The notes: generated by a model not told the origin, from the sequence alone. A stretch of DNA of 64,000 nucleotides from RGIG4608 sp051867875 (GCA_051867875.1 JBJDZG010000004.1:62001-126000); one strand, 5' to 3'. Shown: positions 36,295 to 44,984, counted from the first letter of the stretch. Translations and numbers: made by a program.

Positions 36295-36417
36295 ATGAGT
36301 AATAATCATCAGAACAAACAGAGTCAGGCAGTAAGAATTTTGGCACTTGTGCTCGCAGGTCTTATGGTTCTCAGCGCAGCGGTTATCGTCATTTCCTTAA
36401 TTGCGGCTGCACTTTAA
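36295..36417 (+). CDS. Small membrane protein, 40 residues
   Basis: Starts MSNNHQNKQSQAVRILAL and continues as a single hydrophobic helix (about residues 14-38, LALVLAGLMVLSAA..). TAGGAG precedes the ATG at 8 bases. It is the last gene of the coaE-parC operon and directly precedes its terminator, which supports it as a real gene. Short soluble head and one membrane span; function unknown. Confidence 0.72.
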   Translation: MSNNHQNKQSQAVRILALVLAGLMVLSAAVIVISLIAAAL

Positions 36418-36428
36418 TTTATCAGAAT

Positions 36429-36458
36429 AAGGGACTGCCTTTTGGCAGCCCCTTTTTA
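36429..36458 (+). terminator. Terminator of the coaE-parC operon
   Basis: AAGGGACTGCC/GGCAGCCCCTT stem (36429-36439, 36444-36454) with one mismatch, followed by TTTATTT on the plus strand. It runs into the end of the convergent deacetylase gene. Confidence 0.82.
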
Positions 36459-37136
36459 TTTATTCACAAGCTCGCTGACCGTAACAAATTCAAGCCCTCT
36501 GCTTTTAAGCCGGGGGATTATGGCTTTGAGTGCGGGTATCGTATATCCGTGTCGGCTTACGTAGTCGTGCATAAGGATTATATCACCGCCCGAGGCGTGA
36601 ATGCTTACATTTTTGACTATCGTGTCCTTTTTGGCGCAGTTCCAATCCTTTGTGTCAACACTCCATAGCACTATGCTGTATCCGAGCTCCTCGGCTATTT
36701 TTTTAACTTTGGCGTCAATATAGCCCTCGGGCGGACGGAACAGCTTCATCTCATAGCCGTATTTTTCAAGCATCAGCGCGTGGGTGCGCCTTACCTCTTC
36801 GTAAAAGCTCTCATCGTCCGTGCCCTTCGTGTGCGGGTGCGTAAAGGTGTGATTTCCTATCTCGTGCCCCTCGTCGATAATTCTTTTTATTATTCCGTCG
36901 CCGTAGAGCTCCACGTTCTCTCCTATAATGAAGAAGGTAGCTTTTATATTGTTTTCTTTCAGAATATCGAGAATCTGCTCGGTGTATCTCGGGTGAGGTC
37001 CGTCGTCAAAGGTAATGGCTATCTGTTCCTTGTTTTCATGGCAGGATTTATATATCCTTACCCCGCCCTGCAAGGGTGCATTTACCCCGAGAGGAATCAT
37101 CGCGAGCGCGAGCACAAGGCAAGCTAAACTCTTCAT
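36456..37136 (-). CDS. Polysaccharide deacetylase (NodB domain), exported
   Basis: A 226-residue carbohydrate esterase family 4 enzyme with an N-terminal signal peptide or anchor. NodB motifs are complete: TFDDGPH (Asp pair), GNHTFTHPH (zinc His pair), FRPPEGY, VLWSVDTKDW and IILMHD. Such enzymes remove acetyl groups from peptidoglycan or chitin-like sugars. Its start overlaps the stop of the upstream pdaA-type gene by 4 bases (ATGA), so the two are translationally coupled. A spore-cortex role is suggested only by this pairing. Confidence 0.9.
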   Translation of the reverse strand: MKSLACLVLALAMIPLGVNAPLQGGVRIYKSCHENKEQIAITFDDGPHPRYTEQILDILKENNIKATFFIIGENVELYGDGIIKRIIDEGHEIGNHTFTHPHTKGTDDESFYEEVRRTHALMLEKYGYEMKLFRPPEGYIDAKVKKIAEELGYSIVLWSVDTKDWNCAKKDTIVKNVSIHASGGDIILMHDYVSRHGYTIPALKAIIPRLKSRGLEFVTVSELVNK

Positions 37137-37897
37137 TTTATTTCGTCCACCGTAGCAAAACGGTAGCCCTCGGCTTTCAGTGTCCTTATGAGCTCCTGCA
37201 TAATATTTGCATTAGTGGCGCTCGTCGGGTGGAGCAGCATTATCTCACCGTTGTGCGTGTTGTCAAGTATCTTTTTGAGCGCTACGTCCTCTCTCATCTG
37301 CGCTTTGTTGTCCCAGTCGGCGTAAGCAAAGCTCCAGAATACCGTTCTGTATCCGAGCTCCTTTGCGCGCAGAAGCAGCTCCTTGTCAAATGTTCCCTCG
37401 GGCGGGCGGAAGAATTTAGCCATTTCCTTACCCGTAAGCTCACGGTACATTACCTCAAGTCCCTCTATCTCCGATTTTACTTTTTCAAGGTCTGCTCCGA
37501 CGAGATTTTTGTGGTTGACGGTGTGATTTGCCACGAGATGGCCGCCGTCAGTCATTCTCTTTATAAGCTCGCTCTCCGCCTCAATAACGTGCCCGAGCAC
37601 GAAAAACGTCGCCTTGACTCCCTCGCTTTCAAGCACGTCCATTATTTTTCCGACATTTCCGTTTTCGTAACCGACGTCAAAGGTCAGATATATCACCTTA
37701 TCGTCTTTTGCGTTTTTATCGACGTAAATGCCCCCGCACTCCTCAACGAAGCTGAAATTTGAATCAATTTGAGGCTGCAGGTGCTCGCTGTTTCGCTTGC
37801 AATACCAATAGCATTCGTTCACTTTGGCAGCCACGGGCAATACAAAGCACGATAAAATCAAAATCAAAATAAATAGCAGAAATAAAAGTTTTTTCAT
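37133..37897 (-). CDS. pdaA: PdaA-type polysaccharide deacetylase (delta-lactam formation)
   Basis: In Bacillus PdaA deacetylates muramic acid so that muramic-delta-lactam of the spore cortex can form. The 254-residue protein has a signal peptide and the PdaA-type motifs: TFDVGYENGN (rather than FDDGP), FFVLGHVIE, ANHTVNHKN, FFRPPEGTFD, VFWSFAYADWD and IMLLHPTS. I place the start at 37897, after GGGAGG; a longer in-frame extension to 38236 runs through the promoter region of the divergent gene and is unlikely. Assignment to PdaA rests on motif style and length. Confidence 0.86.
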   Translation of the reverse strand: MKKLLFLLFILILILSCFVLPVAAKVNECYWYCKRNSEHLQPQIDSNFSFVEECGGIYVDKNAKDDKVIYLTFDVGYENGNVGKIMDVLESEGVKATFFVLGHVIEAESELIKRMTDGGHLVANHTVNHKNLVGADLEKVKSEIEGLEVMYRELTGKEMAKFFRPPEGTFDKELLLRAKELGYRTVFWSFAYADWDNKAQMREDVALKKILDNTHNGEIMLLHPTSATNANIMQELIRTLKAEGYRFATVDEIK

Positions 37898-37967
37898 TTT
37901 TTCATCCCTCCCATAATTATTTTTGATAAAATTGCAGAAAATACACCTTGAAAAAACTGTATCCGTA

Positions 37968-37996
37968 TTGACAATCGGTATTTTTTGGGCTAAAAT
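37968..37996 (+). promoter_or_regulatory. Sigma-A promoter for the GNAT gene
   Basis: TTGACA (37968-37973), a 17-base spacer and TAAAAT (37991-37996), 33 bases before the GNAT start. Confidence 0.75.
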
Positions 37997-38029
37997 TAAA
38001 CTATAAAAAATATGTAAAAGGGTATAAAA

Positions 38030-38551
38030 ATGGCAGAATTTTTGAAAATTGACGATTTTGAGGAGCTCTTTGCGATAATGGAAAAGAGCTTTCCACTCGA
38101 CGAATACAGAACAAAATCGGGGCAAAAGGCCCTTTTTGAAAACGAATATTACAGAGTGCTCGGAGAAAAAAGAGACGGCAAGCTCGTCGGATTTCTCGCG
38201 TACTGGGAATTTCCCGATATTACCTATCTCGAACATCTGGCAACCTGTCCCGAATACCGAAACGGCGGTATCGGCAAGGAGCTTCTGTCATTCGTGCTAT
38301 CGCGTGCCGACAAGCCCGTTTGCCTTGAAGTTGAGCACCCGACGGACGAAATAACGACTCGCCGAGTCAACTACTACAAGCGTATAGGGTTTTCACTAAA
38401 TCTTTACCCCTATATACAGCCCCCGCTATCCGAGGGGCGCGCGCCCGTTGAGCTATACGTCATGACACTTGGCAGAGAAATCAGCGAAGAGCAGTATCTT
38501 AAAATAAAAAATACACTTTACAAAGAAGTATACAAAAAAGCAACTGACTGA
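38030..38551 (+). CDS. GNAT-family N-acetyltransferase
   Basis: A 173-residue acyl-CoA-dependent acetyltransferase of unknown substrate. The acetyl-CoA pyrophosphate loop is seen as CPEYRNGGIGKELL, preceded by the beta-strand LEHLATCP and followed by YYKRIGF. Single-gene unit with its own promoter; its stop codon lies in the loop of a hairpin shared with the convergent helicase gene. Confidence 0.85.
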   Translation: MAEFLKIDDFEELFAIMEKSFPLDEYRTKSGQKALFENEYYRVLGEKRDGKLVGFLAYWEFPDITYLEHLATCPEYRNGGIGKELLSFVLSRADKPVCLEVEHPTDEITTRRVNYYKRIGFSLNLYPYIQPPLSEGRAPVELYVMTLGREISEEQYLKIKNTLYKEVYKKATD

Positions 38552-38566
38552 GTCAGTTGCTTCTTT
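38538..38566. terminator. Hairpin terminator overlapping two convergent stop codons
   Basis: AAGCAACTGAC and GTCAGTTGCTT (38538-38548, 38552-38562) form an 11-bp stem with a 3-base loop that is the TGA of the GNAT gene. The helicase stop lies at 38553-38555. A CTTTTGTT tail follows on the plus strand and an A-run precedes it, so it can work both ways. Confidence 0.75.
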
Positions 38567-40781
38567 TGTTAAGTTCGATGACGGTGTCTATCACCTCGTC
38601 CGCGCGAAGTTTATCGCGCGCGTAGGCAATTCGCAAAAGGCTTGCGGGAATATAATCGTCGTATTTTTCATACACGGGATTTTCATTGATGCCGACGAGC
38701 GTTTGCGTGTCGATGCCTTCCCTCTCGACGATTGCCGCAAGAGTCGAGGCAAACGTGCGCTCGTCGCCGCGCTCCATTTTTATCATCATATAATTGCAGG
38801 AATCGCTCTCAACGCTTGAAATGCCGAGCCTTGAAGCGTTCTTTTGAATAAAACGGCGAAGAGTTCTGAACGAGCGAGTGCCGAGCCAAGAAAAAAGGCA
38901 GTAAGTATATCCGCCGAGGCGGAGCATATCGTGCCGGTCAAGACCGACGTTTCTTACAAGAACGCGCGCGTCGTTAAGGCGCTTTCTCGCATTGGGCTGA
39001 AGGTAGGGGTATTCCGTGTCTTCAAGCAATACCTGCTTCATTCTCTTGAGAATTTTCGTGTGAATCTCGCCGTAATCGCCCGGCCACGAAACCTCCATTT
39101 TTCCAAGCACCTGCTTTACGTATATGAGTTTTCTCGGTATGTCGAGCTCCTCAACCTCCCATACTTTTCCCGCGAGCGCAAAGCGGTCGCCGACAGGGGG
39201 CGGAGTGGTTATCGTGCCTATCTCGTCCGAGCCCGAGCGCACCGTATAATCCTCGCTGTCCTTAAACACCGCGTAGAATTTGAACGAGCGGAGCAATCTC
39301 TCGCCCGCCAGTCCTACGATGAGCCCTTTTTCCTCGGTCATCTCGATAAAATCGTTATTTATCATTGAAACGAGAAGCTCGCGGTATATCTCCTTATCAA
39401 CCTCCGCGAAAGGCGGGAGCGATAAAATCTTCTCTGCAAGACGGCGGGGGGTAAGCTCTCCGCTTGACGCGAGAATACTCAATGTCTGGTGAAAAAGCAA
39501 GCTCAAAGGTAGCTTTTTGTGCGTGGGAGTTTCTATGAATTTTTCTTCGATATAGAGCTGAATTATCGCTATTCCCTTAATTAAATTCCAAGGAATAAGC
39601 TGTGGGAGCGGTGTGTTCGGAATGGGGTCTTCCTCGCGGAATACCATTACCATTTCGGGCGGTGCTCCGCGCCTGCCCGAGCGCCCGAGCCTTTGCAAAA
39701 ACGACGAAACGGAGTTTGGAGCTTCGTTCTGTAAAACTCGCTCAAGCCTGCCGATATCGACGCCGAGCTCAAGCGTAACCGTCGCACAGGTAACTGCCTG
39801 TATCCCGTCGTCCTTCATCTTCGCTTCTGCCTCTTCCCTTATGGGAGCGGAGAGGTTTCCGTGGTGAATGAGAAAAATATCTCTGTCCCCTCTGCTTTTC
39901 GCTATCTGGCGGAAGGTTGCGGTCAGATACTCGGTTTCCTCGCGCGAATTTGAAAAAACGAGGCTCTTTTTGTCCTTGACGGTGTCGTACATATATTCAT
40001 AACCGCTGTCGAGCTTTGCCCTCTCGCCCTTTCTCGTCATATTCGTCCTCGACTGCTCGACCTCGTCATTCTGAATGAAGAAATGCTCGAGTCCAAGACG
40101 CCAGCGTATTTTTTCGGGGGGAACAGTGGGAATTTCAACCTCTACGTCAGTGCCCGAGGCGAGCCAATCCGCAACGGTACGCGCATCGCCTACGGTGGCG
40201 GAGAGCCCTATTCTTCTCGGTACTCTGCCGATAAGATGCTCAATCCGCGAGAGCTGGCAGAGAACCTGATTTCCCCTGTCAGCGCCGATAAGCGTGTGAA
40301 TTTCGTCGATTACGACGTATTCAAGCCCGGAAAAGAGCCTTGCTATGTCGTTTGAGCGGTTGATGAGCATCGCTTCAAGCGATTCGGGCGTTATCTGTAA
40401 AATGCCGTTCGGGTTTTCGAGCAGTTTTCTTTTCTTTGATGAGGAAACATCGCCGTGCCAGCGCGTAACGCCTATTCCGCTCTCTCGCAAAAGGTCCTCC
40501 ATTCGCTCAAACTGGTCATTTATAAGGCTTTTGAGCGGCGCAATATAGAGCACGCGGATTCCCGGGGCGTAATTCTCGTAAAGCTCGCTTAGAATGGGGA
40601 AAAAGACCGCTTCCGTCTTGCCCGAAGCGGTGGACGAGGTGAGCAAAAGGTGGCTCTTCGTGTCAAAAATAACCCTCGCCGCCTCAATTTGAATGTGCCT
40701 TAGTTCTTCCCAAGAGTGCGAGTATATAAATTCCCTTATAAAATCCGGGAACCGTTCAAAAATTCTTTCTTCTTCGGACAT
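38553..40781 (-). CDS. Lhr/BrxHI-like DEAD/DEAH-box helicase
   Basis: Third gene of the TerB-ATPase-helicase operon. A 742-residue superfamily 2 helicase with motif I TSSTASGKTEA, Ia PLKSLINDQ, II IDEIHTL, III GLSATVG, IV LVFSNSREETE, V TLELGVDIGRL and VI QRLGRSGRRG, followed by an Lhr-type winged-helix and C-terminal region (about 430-742). It is much shorter than full Lhr (over 1400 residues) and resembles in size and order the BrxHI helicase of type 2 BREX systems. It starts 9 bases after the ATPase gene with an AAGGAG site. DNA unwinding or remodelling is expected; the biological task is unknown. Confidence 0.82.
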   Translation of the reverse strand: MSEEERIFERFPDFIREFIYSHSWEELRHIQIEAARVIFDTKSHLLLTSSTASGKTEAVFFPILSELYENYAPGIRVLYIAPLKSLINDQFERMEDLLRESGIGVTRWHGDVSSSKKRKLLENPNGILQITPESLEAMLINRSNDIARLFSGLEYVVIDEIHTLIGADRGNQVLCQLSRIEHLIGRVPRRIGLSATVGDARTVADWLASGTDVEVEIPTVPPEKIRWRLGLEHFFIQNDEVEQSRTNMTRKGERAKLDSGYEYMYDTVKDKKSLVFSNSREETEYLTATFRQIAKSRGDRDIFLIHHGNLSAPIREEAEAKMKDDGIQAVTCATVTLELGVDIGRLERVLQNEAPNSVSSFLQRLGRSGRRGAPPEMVMVFREEDPIPNTPLPQLIPWNLIKGIAIIQLYIEEKFIETPTHKKLPLSLLFHQTLSILASSGELTPRRLAEKILSLPPFAEVDKEIYRELLVSMINNDFIEMTEEKGLIVGLAGERLLRSFKFYAVFKDSEDYTVRSGSDEIGTITTPPPVGDRFALAGKVWEVEELDIPRKLIYVKQVLGKMEVSWPGDYGEIHTKILKRMKQVLLEDTEYPYLQPNARKRLNDARVLVRNVGLDRHDMLRLGGYTYCLFSWLGTRSFRTLRRFIQKNASRLGISSVESDSCNYMMIKMERGDERTFASTLAAIVEREGIDTQTLVGINENPVYEKYDDYIPASLLRIAYARDKLRADEVIDTVIELNKRSN

Positions 40782-40790
40782 ATAATCTCC

Positions 40791-42152
40791 TTAAAAATCA
40801 ATGTCATTTAGCGTTACGGCTTTCTTTTGGGGAGCAGTCGGTTCTTCCTTCTTTTCATCAATATCGGAGTGGTCGAGCGTGACGGCACTTTTTACGATAT
40901 CGTCAAAGCGCGCGTCCTCATTCTGCATGAGGATATTCAGTACCGTCATATAATCGCGGAGCATCTCGCGTGGCGTTATCATAATATCCGCGCCCGTTCT
41001 CTCAAGGCAGATATTGAGAAATTTAATCTGCTCCTCTTCGGTAATGCGGGGCGTCCAATCGTAATACTGCGAATAAAGGTTCGTTATTCTCACTATGAGT
41101 GCGAAAAGCTCCTCGTCCGTAAGCCTTTTAAGACGGATTACGGGACCTATTAAATTCTTAAAGCCCGTCAGTGCAAAACGGCTGTCGCAAAGACGGCTCC
41201 GCAGGGCTTCGTAGCTGAAAAGTCCTCTGCGCGTATCCTCTAAAAACTGCGGTGTACCGCCGAGTATAATTTCAAGTCCCTCAGCACCGCCCTGAAGCGT
41301 GTCATTGAACATTGAAAGTATTTTTTCATAGTTGTTTTCACGGCTTATTCTGTTGCTTATCTTGTAAAGATTTACACATTCGTCAATGAAAATAACGAGT
41401 CCGCGGTAGCCCATCTTACGCACGAGGCAAGCCCAAAGCTTTATATAATCGTACCAGTTTTCGTCATCAATAATGGTTGATACGTTAAAGCCGAGAGCAC
41501 CTCTTGCCTCGGTCTTGTTTGAGTATTCACCGCGCAAAAAGCGCAGGCAGGCACTCATTTTTTCCTTGTCATCTCTGACGTATGCCTTGTAGTATTCGCT
41601 TATAACCTTGGCAAAATCAAATCCGCCGACGAGGTACTCGATGTCCCTTATCTCGTTGTATACGAGTTCATTTAATTTAGTATAAAACGCTTCGTCATTT
41701 TCGCTGTACCCCTCTTCTGTGAGTTTGGAGCGAAATCCGCCTATCCAGCGTGCTATCATCTTCGTAATGGCAGAGCCGTCGGGCGAGGATTTTGACGCCA
41801 TATTCTTCGTAAGTCCGCGGTACACTGCCACGCCCGTGCCGTGAGTTCCGTACAGACGGCGCTCGGGGGTTAAGTCGATGTCGGCAGTAATAAAATCTCT
41901 TTCAAGCGCGTAACCGCGTATGAGCTGCATCAAAAAGCTCTTTCCGCTGCCGTATCTGCCTATGAGAAATCTCATTGACGCACCGCCCTCGCTGACAAGC
42001 TCAAGGTCGGAAAGTATGGCGTTTATCTCGTCCTTTCGTCCTATGGCAATATAGGGCGCACCCGCTCTCGGCACAACGCCCGCAGATACCGATGCGAGCA
42101 GGGACGAAAGTATTCTTTTAGGTACTGTATTCGTAGTTTGTTTATTTTCCAT
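40791..42152 (-). CDS. BrxD-like P-loop ATPase (DUF2791 type)
   Basis: Second gene of the module. The 453-residue ATPase has Walker A in LIGRYGSGKSFLMQ (about residue 66), Walker B in GLVIFIDECVNLYK and a sensor-like ILGGTPQFLED segment. The opening PRAGAPYIAIGRKDEI and overall layout match the BREX-system ATP-binding protein BrxD family. In BREX type 2 such an ATPase is encoded beside the BrxHI helicase, as here. Its start overlaps the end of the TerB-type gene by 11 bases, so the two are probably made together. The name is by family resemblance read by eye. Confidence 0.8.
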   Translation of the reverse strand: MENKQTTNTVPKRILSSLLASVSAGVVPRAGAPYIAIGRKDEINAILSDLELVSEGGASMRFLIGRYGSGKSFLMQLIRGYALERDFITADIDLTPERRLYGTHGTGVAVYRGLTKNMASKSSPDGSAITKMIARWIGGFRSKLTEEGYSENDEAFYTKLNELVYNEIRDIEYLVGGFDFAKVISEYYKAYVRDDKEKMSACLRFLRGEYSNKTEARGALGFNVSTIIDDENWYDYIKLWACLVRKMGYRGLVIFIDECVNLYKISNRISRENNYEKILSMFNDTLQGGAEGLEIILGGTPQFLEDTRRGLFSYEALRSRLCDSRFALTGFKNLIGPVIRLKRLTDEELFALIVRITNLYSQYYDWTPRITEEEQIKFLNICLERTGADIMITPREMLRDYMTVLNILMQNEDARFDDIVKSAVTLDHSDIDEKKEEPTAPQKKAVTLNDIDF

Positions 42153-43794
42153 TACCGTTTACCTCTTTTTCAATCAAAGAAATATAATCCTCAATGGGAG
42201 CGTATCCGCCGTCGCATTCTTCAAGCAAAACGTCGCCGAAGAGCTCCGCGGAGATACCGTTTATCTCGTCAGCCAAGGCTTCGAGCATTATCCCTCTCTC
42301 ACGTGCGTACGCGCGCTGTGCGAGGCAGTTGCCGTCGAGCACCAAACGCAAAAAATCTTTGTATTCGGCAAATACACTCTCGCTTTTCTTCGTTTTCGAA
42401 GGCTCTGTTTTCAGTGAAATATTCTCTGCTTTTTCTACGTGTTGCAGATTTTGCTCTTGCTCGGAATTGTCCTCAAACGCTTCGATTAAGCGCTCGGTGA
42501 TATTCCAGGAATCGCTCTCTATTTCCTTGGCTTCTGCAAGCGAGAACGCCTTTTTCGGCACGTCGTAGAGCTTATCGTATTCGTTTGAGGCGGGCGCTTT
42601 TTCTTTTCTCGGCTTCTGCATTCCCGAAAAATACTGCTGTGCCAGAGCGTCGATATGGCGTCTTATACCATCGTCGAGCGAGAATACGCCGAGCTTCGAT
42701 TTTATCGAAAGGTGAGCTCTGATTTTGTTTTCGCAATACTTTACTATATCCCCCACGACGTATCGAAAATCGTTCGTGCGCGAGAATGAACAGTAGCTTA
42801 TCTCTATTTTCTTTTTTATATTGTACGGAACGAGCGCGCCGATGAACGCCTGCCTCGTTATCGTGCAGTCCTCCGTCGAAAAGCCCTCAAGCAGTCCTCT
42901 CTCAAAAAGGACTCCGAGCGTCTTTTCGATAAAATCGTCGTAAATGGGTGCATTGTTCTCGTAATAACGGCTTCTGCGGTGGTCGTAAGCGGAGCAAAAC
43001 TGCAAAATGAGCTTGACGAAGCTTGCCCTGTCTCCGTAGACGCTTGACGCGTAATATTCCTTTAAGGTAGAGTTTTGCATAAGCTCGCAAAGATTTGAAC
43101 CGAGCAAGTCTTTTGGAAATGCGACGCCGTTAAGCAATCCGAAATCGACTATCCACTCCGAAAGATATTTATTTAACTGCGGATAGGTTTTTCTGTAATT
43201 TTTCCAAATAAGAGCAAGTTGCTTTATCACTTCCTCGGCACTCGTAAGGGAGGCGGAGTTGATAAGCTCAAAGCAGTAAAGCAAAATATAGCTGTAATCG
43301 CTCGCTATATACTCTCCTGCCCTCGCCTCCGAACGGAAACGGAAATACCAAAGACTCTGCGCGCGGCTCATCTGCGAATACTGCGGAACGTAGGAGAAAA
43401 ACGGCACGTGCTCCGCTTCCCCGCCCTCAATATTAAAGTATCTCTTGACGTCGCGGTAAAAATCCTCGTAGTAATTATAATCCGCATTCCAGGAATATAT
43501 TTTTACGTTGTGAATGAGCGAATTTTCGGGCGAGTATTCCTTGTCGGGCTTCTCGCTGACGTTCGCCTGCTTCGGTATGATATAGCGTTTAATCGTGGTG
43601 TTTGCCGAATTTTGCGTGTTTTTCACGATATTGATATCGGCAAGCTCCCTTTCTTTTGTCACATCACTCTGCGAAGGCATACGGGAAAAAGTTTCCGTCG
43701 GCTTTTTTGCGATTCCCTTTTTGACGACGAGGCTGTCAAGGTCCCAAAAGCTATCAAGATTTGATATTTTATTTTTGAAATCGCTCTCCGACAT
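42142..43794 (-). CDS. TerB_N/TerB_C-domain protein, first gene of helicase-ATPase module
   Basis: A 550-residue protein. After a low-complexity N-terminus (about 1-90) comes a TerB_N-like region with PQYSQMSRAQSLWYFRFRSE, DYSYILLYCFELIN and a WIVDFGLLNG segment. A TerB_C-like region follows (ALVPYNIKKKIEI, ENKIRAHLSIKSKLG, SDSWNITERLIEAF) and ends in an acidic tail (ISAELFGDVLLEE). TerB-type domains occur with DNA-processing genes in Ter-linked stress systems. The start is 43794: it follows GGAGG, and the consensus promoter lies between it and a longer in-frame start at 43869, which rules the latter out. Function unknown. Confidence 0.76.
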   Translation of the reverse strand: MSESDFKNKISNLDSFWDLDSLVVKKGIAKKPTETFSRMPSQSDVTKERELADINIVKNTQNSANTTIKRYIIPKQANVSEKPDKEYSPENSLIHNVKIYSWNADYNYYEDFYRDVKRYFNIEGGEAEHVPFFSYVPQYSQMSRAQSLWYFRFRSEARAGEYIASDYSYILLYCFELINSASLTSAEEVIKQLALIWKNYRKTYPQLNKYLSEWIVDFGLLNGVAFPKDLLGSNLCELMQNSTLKEYYASSVYGDRASFVKLILQFCSAYDHRRSRYYENNAPIYDDFIEKTLGVLFERGLLEGFSTEDCTITRQAFIGALVPYNIKKKIEISYCSFSRTNDFRYVVGDIVKYCENKIRAHLSIKSKLGVFSLDDGIRRHIDALAQQYFSGMQKPRKEKAPASNEYDKLYDVPKKAFSLAEAKEIESDSWNITERLIEAFEDNSEQEQNLQHVEKAENISLKTEPSKTKKSESVFAEYKDFLRLVLDGNCLAQRAYARERGIMLEALADEINGISAELFGDVLLEECDGGYAPIEDYISLIEKEVNGNGK

Positions 43795-43827
43795 AACCTT
43801 TCCTCCGTTCTTTTTTTGCAATAGTAT

Positions 43828-43856
43828 ATTATAACATGCTTTTTTTATTTTGTCAA
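43828..43856 (-). promoter_or_regulatory. Consensus promoter of the TerB-ATPase-helicase operon
   Basis: On the minus strand TTGACA (43851-43856), 17 bases, TATAAT (43828-43833), with TG just before the -10. Both hexamers are perfect, so the module is probably transcribed constitutively unless repressed. Confidence 0.9.
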
Positions 43857-43900
43857 TAATTTGACTCATTTCTTCCCGATGTTTGAAGAATGCTTTTCGA

Positions 43901-43935
43901 CAAAAAAACAGCTCCTCATTGAAGCGAAGAACTGT
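43901..43935 (-). terminator. Terminator after pilT
   Basis: On the minus strand ACAGTTCTTC pairs with GAGGAGCTGT (two G-U pairs; 43926-43935, 43908-43917) and is followed by a run of Us (43902-43908). It separates pilT from the TerB operon promoter. Confidence 0.75.
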
Positions 43936-43949
43936 TTTTTATAAAATAA

Positions 43950-44984
43950 TCAGACTATCTGATATATGTCGTAGGTCTGCTTGGATATCTTGCCCGCCTG
44001 CAAAAGCTCATTAAGAGAATTTTGCATGGTGTGCATTCCCATATTTCGGGAGGTCTGGAGCGTGTTTCCTATAAGGTGTATCTTATCCTGCTTCATCAGC
44101 GCCTTAACGGGATCGGTCACTATCATAACCTCGGTTGCAAGATGGCGGCTTTTGCCGTCAACGCTTGGGCAGAGCTGCTGTGAAACTACTCCGAGCAGCG
44201 ACATTGAGAGCTGTGTGCGTATCTGATTCTGCTGTATCGCAGGGAAAATGTCAACGATACGCGAAACCGAATTTACAGCTCCCTTCGTGTGCAAGGTCGA
44301 TATAACGAGATGTCCCGTTTCGGCAGCCCTTATTGCTGCCTCCATGCTCTCCTTATCCCTCATTTCGCCGACCATTATAACGTCGGGGTCCTCTCGCACC
44401 GCCTCGGCTATTGCGTCGGAGAAGGATGCCGTATCTCTTCCTATCTCGCGTTGAGAAAAAATGCATTTGTCGGGTGTATGAATAAACTCAATAGGGTCTT
44501 CAAGCATAATGATATGCTTCTTTTGAGTGTGATTTATGTATTCGAGCATATAGGTAAGCGTTGTAGTTTTTCCGCTTCCCGTCGGTCCTGTAATAAGTAT
44601 AAGTCCGCTTCTGCGGTCGCACAGATTTTTAAGCACGGACGGTATACCCAAGTCCTCAAAACCGCTTGACTCCACAAGCTTGAGCAATCTCAAAGAGACG
44701 CTGATACCGTTATTATCGCGGTAAGCATTTCCGCGCAGACGGAGTTCCTTTACGGTGAATGAAAAATCCACCGCTTGGTCAGCGTGACGGAATTTTTCAA
44801 AATCTATATCGGAAACGTATTCAAGAAAGCTCAAAATATCGCTCTCGCAAAGAATTTCACCGTCAAAATATTCAATATCACCGACGAGTCGGTAGATTGC
44901 AGGCGAGCCGCATTTGAGATGCACGTCGGACGCGCCCATTTTTTCAGCCTGCTCAATATAATCAAGTATTCTTTCAACAGTCAT
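43950..44984 (-). CDS. pilT: PilT-type retraction ATPase
   Basis: Hexameric ATPase that drives type IV pilus retraction. The 344-residue protein has the PAS-like N-terminal domain (GASDVHLKCGSPAIYR), Walker A GPTGSGKTT, the Asp box (MLEDPIEF), Walker B VGEMRD, and the His box with AAETGHLVISTLHT. Length is typical of PilT. No other pilus gene lies in the window; it is a single-gene unit with its own promoter and terminator, so pilus assembly genes must be elsewhere if it works in pili. A role with a secretion-type pseudopilus is also possible. Confidence 0.92.
   Translation of the reverse strand: MTVERILDYIEQAEKMGASDVHLKCGSPAIYRLVGDIEYFDGEILCESDILSFLEYVSDIDFEKFRHADQAVDFSFTVKELRLRGNAYRDNNGISVSLRLLKLVESSGFEDLGIPSVLKNLCDRRSGLILITGPTGSGKTTTLTYMLEYINHTQKKHIIMLEDPIEFIHTPDKCIFSQREIGRDTASFSDAIAEAVREDPDVIMVGEMRDKESMEAAIRAAETGHLVISTLHTKGAVNSVSRIVDIFPAIQQNQIRTQLSMSLLGVVSQQLCPSVDGKSRHLATEVMIVTDPVKALMKQDKIHLIGNTLQTSRNMGMHTMQNSLNELLQAGKISKQTYDIYQIV

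Noticed and set aside
37898..38236. N-terminal extension of the PdaA-type gene to 38236
   Set aside because: It runs through the divergent promoter and into the GNAT gene, has no protein-family signal, and the ATG at 37897 has a good ribosome binding site and a signal peptide.
43795..43869. N-terminal extension of the TerB-type gene to 43869
   Set aside because: The consensus promoter (43828-43856) lies inside this stretch, so the ATG at 43794 with GGAGG is the start.
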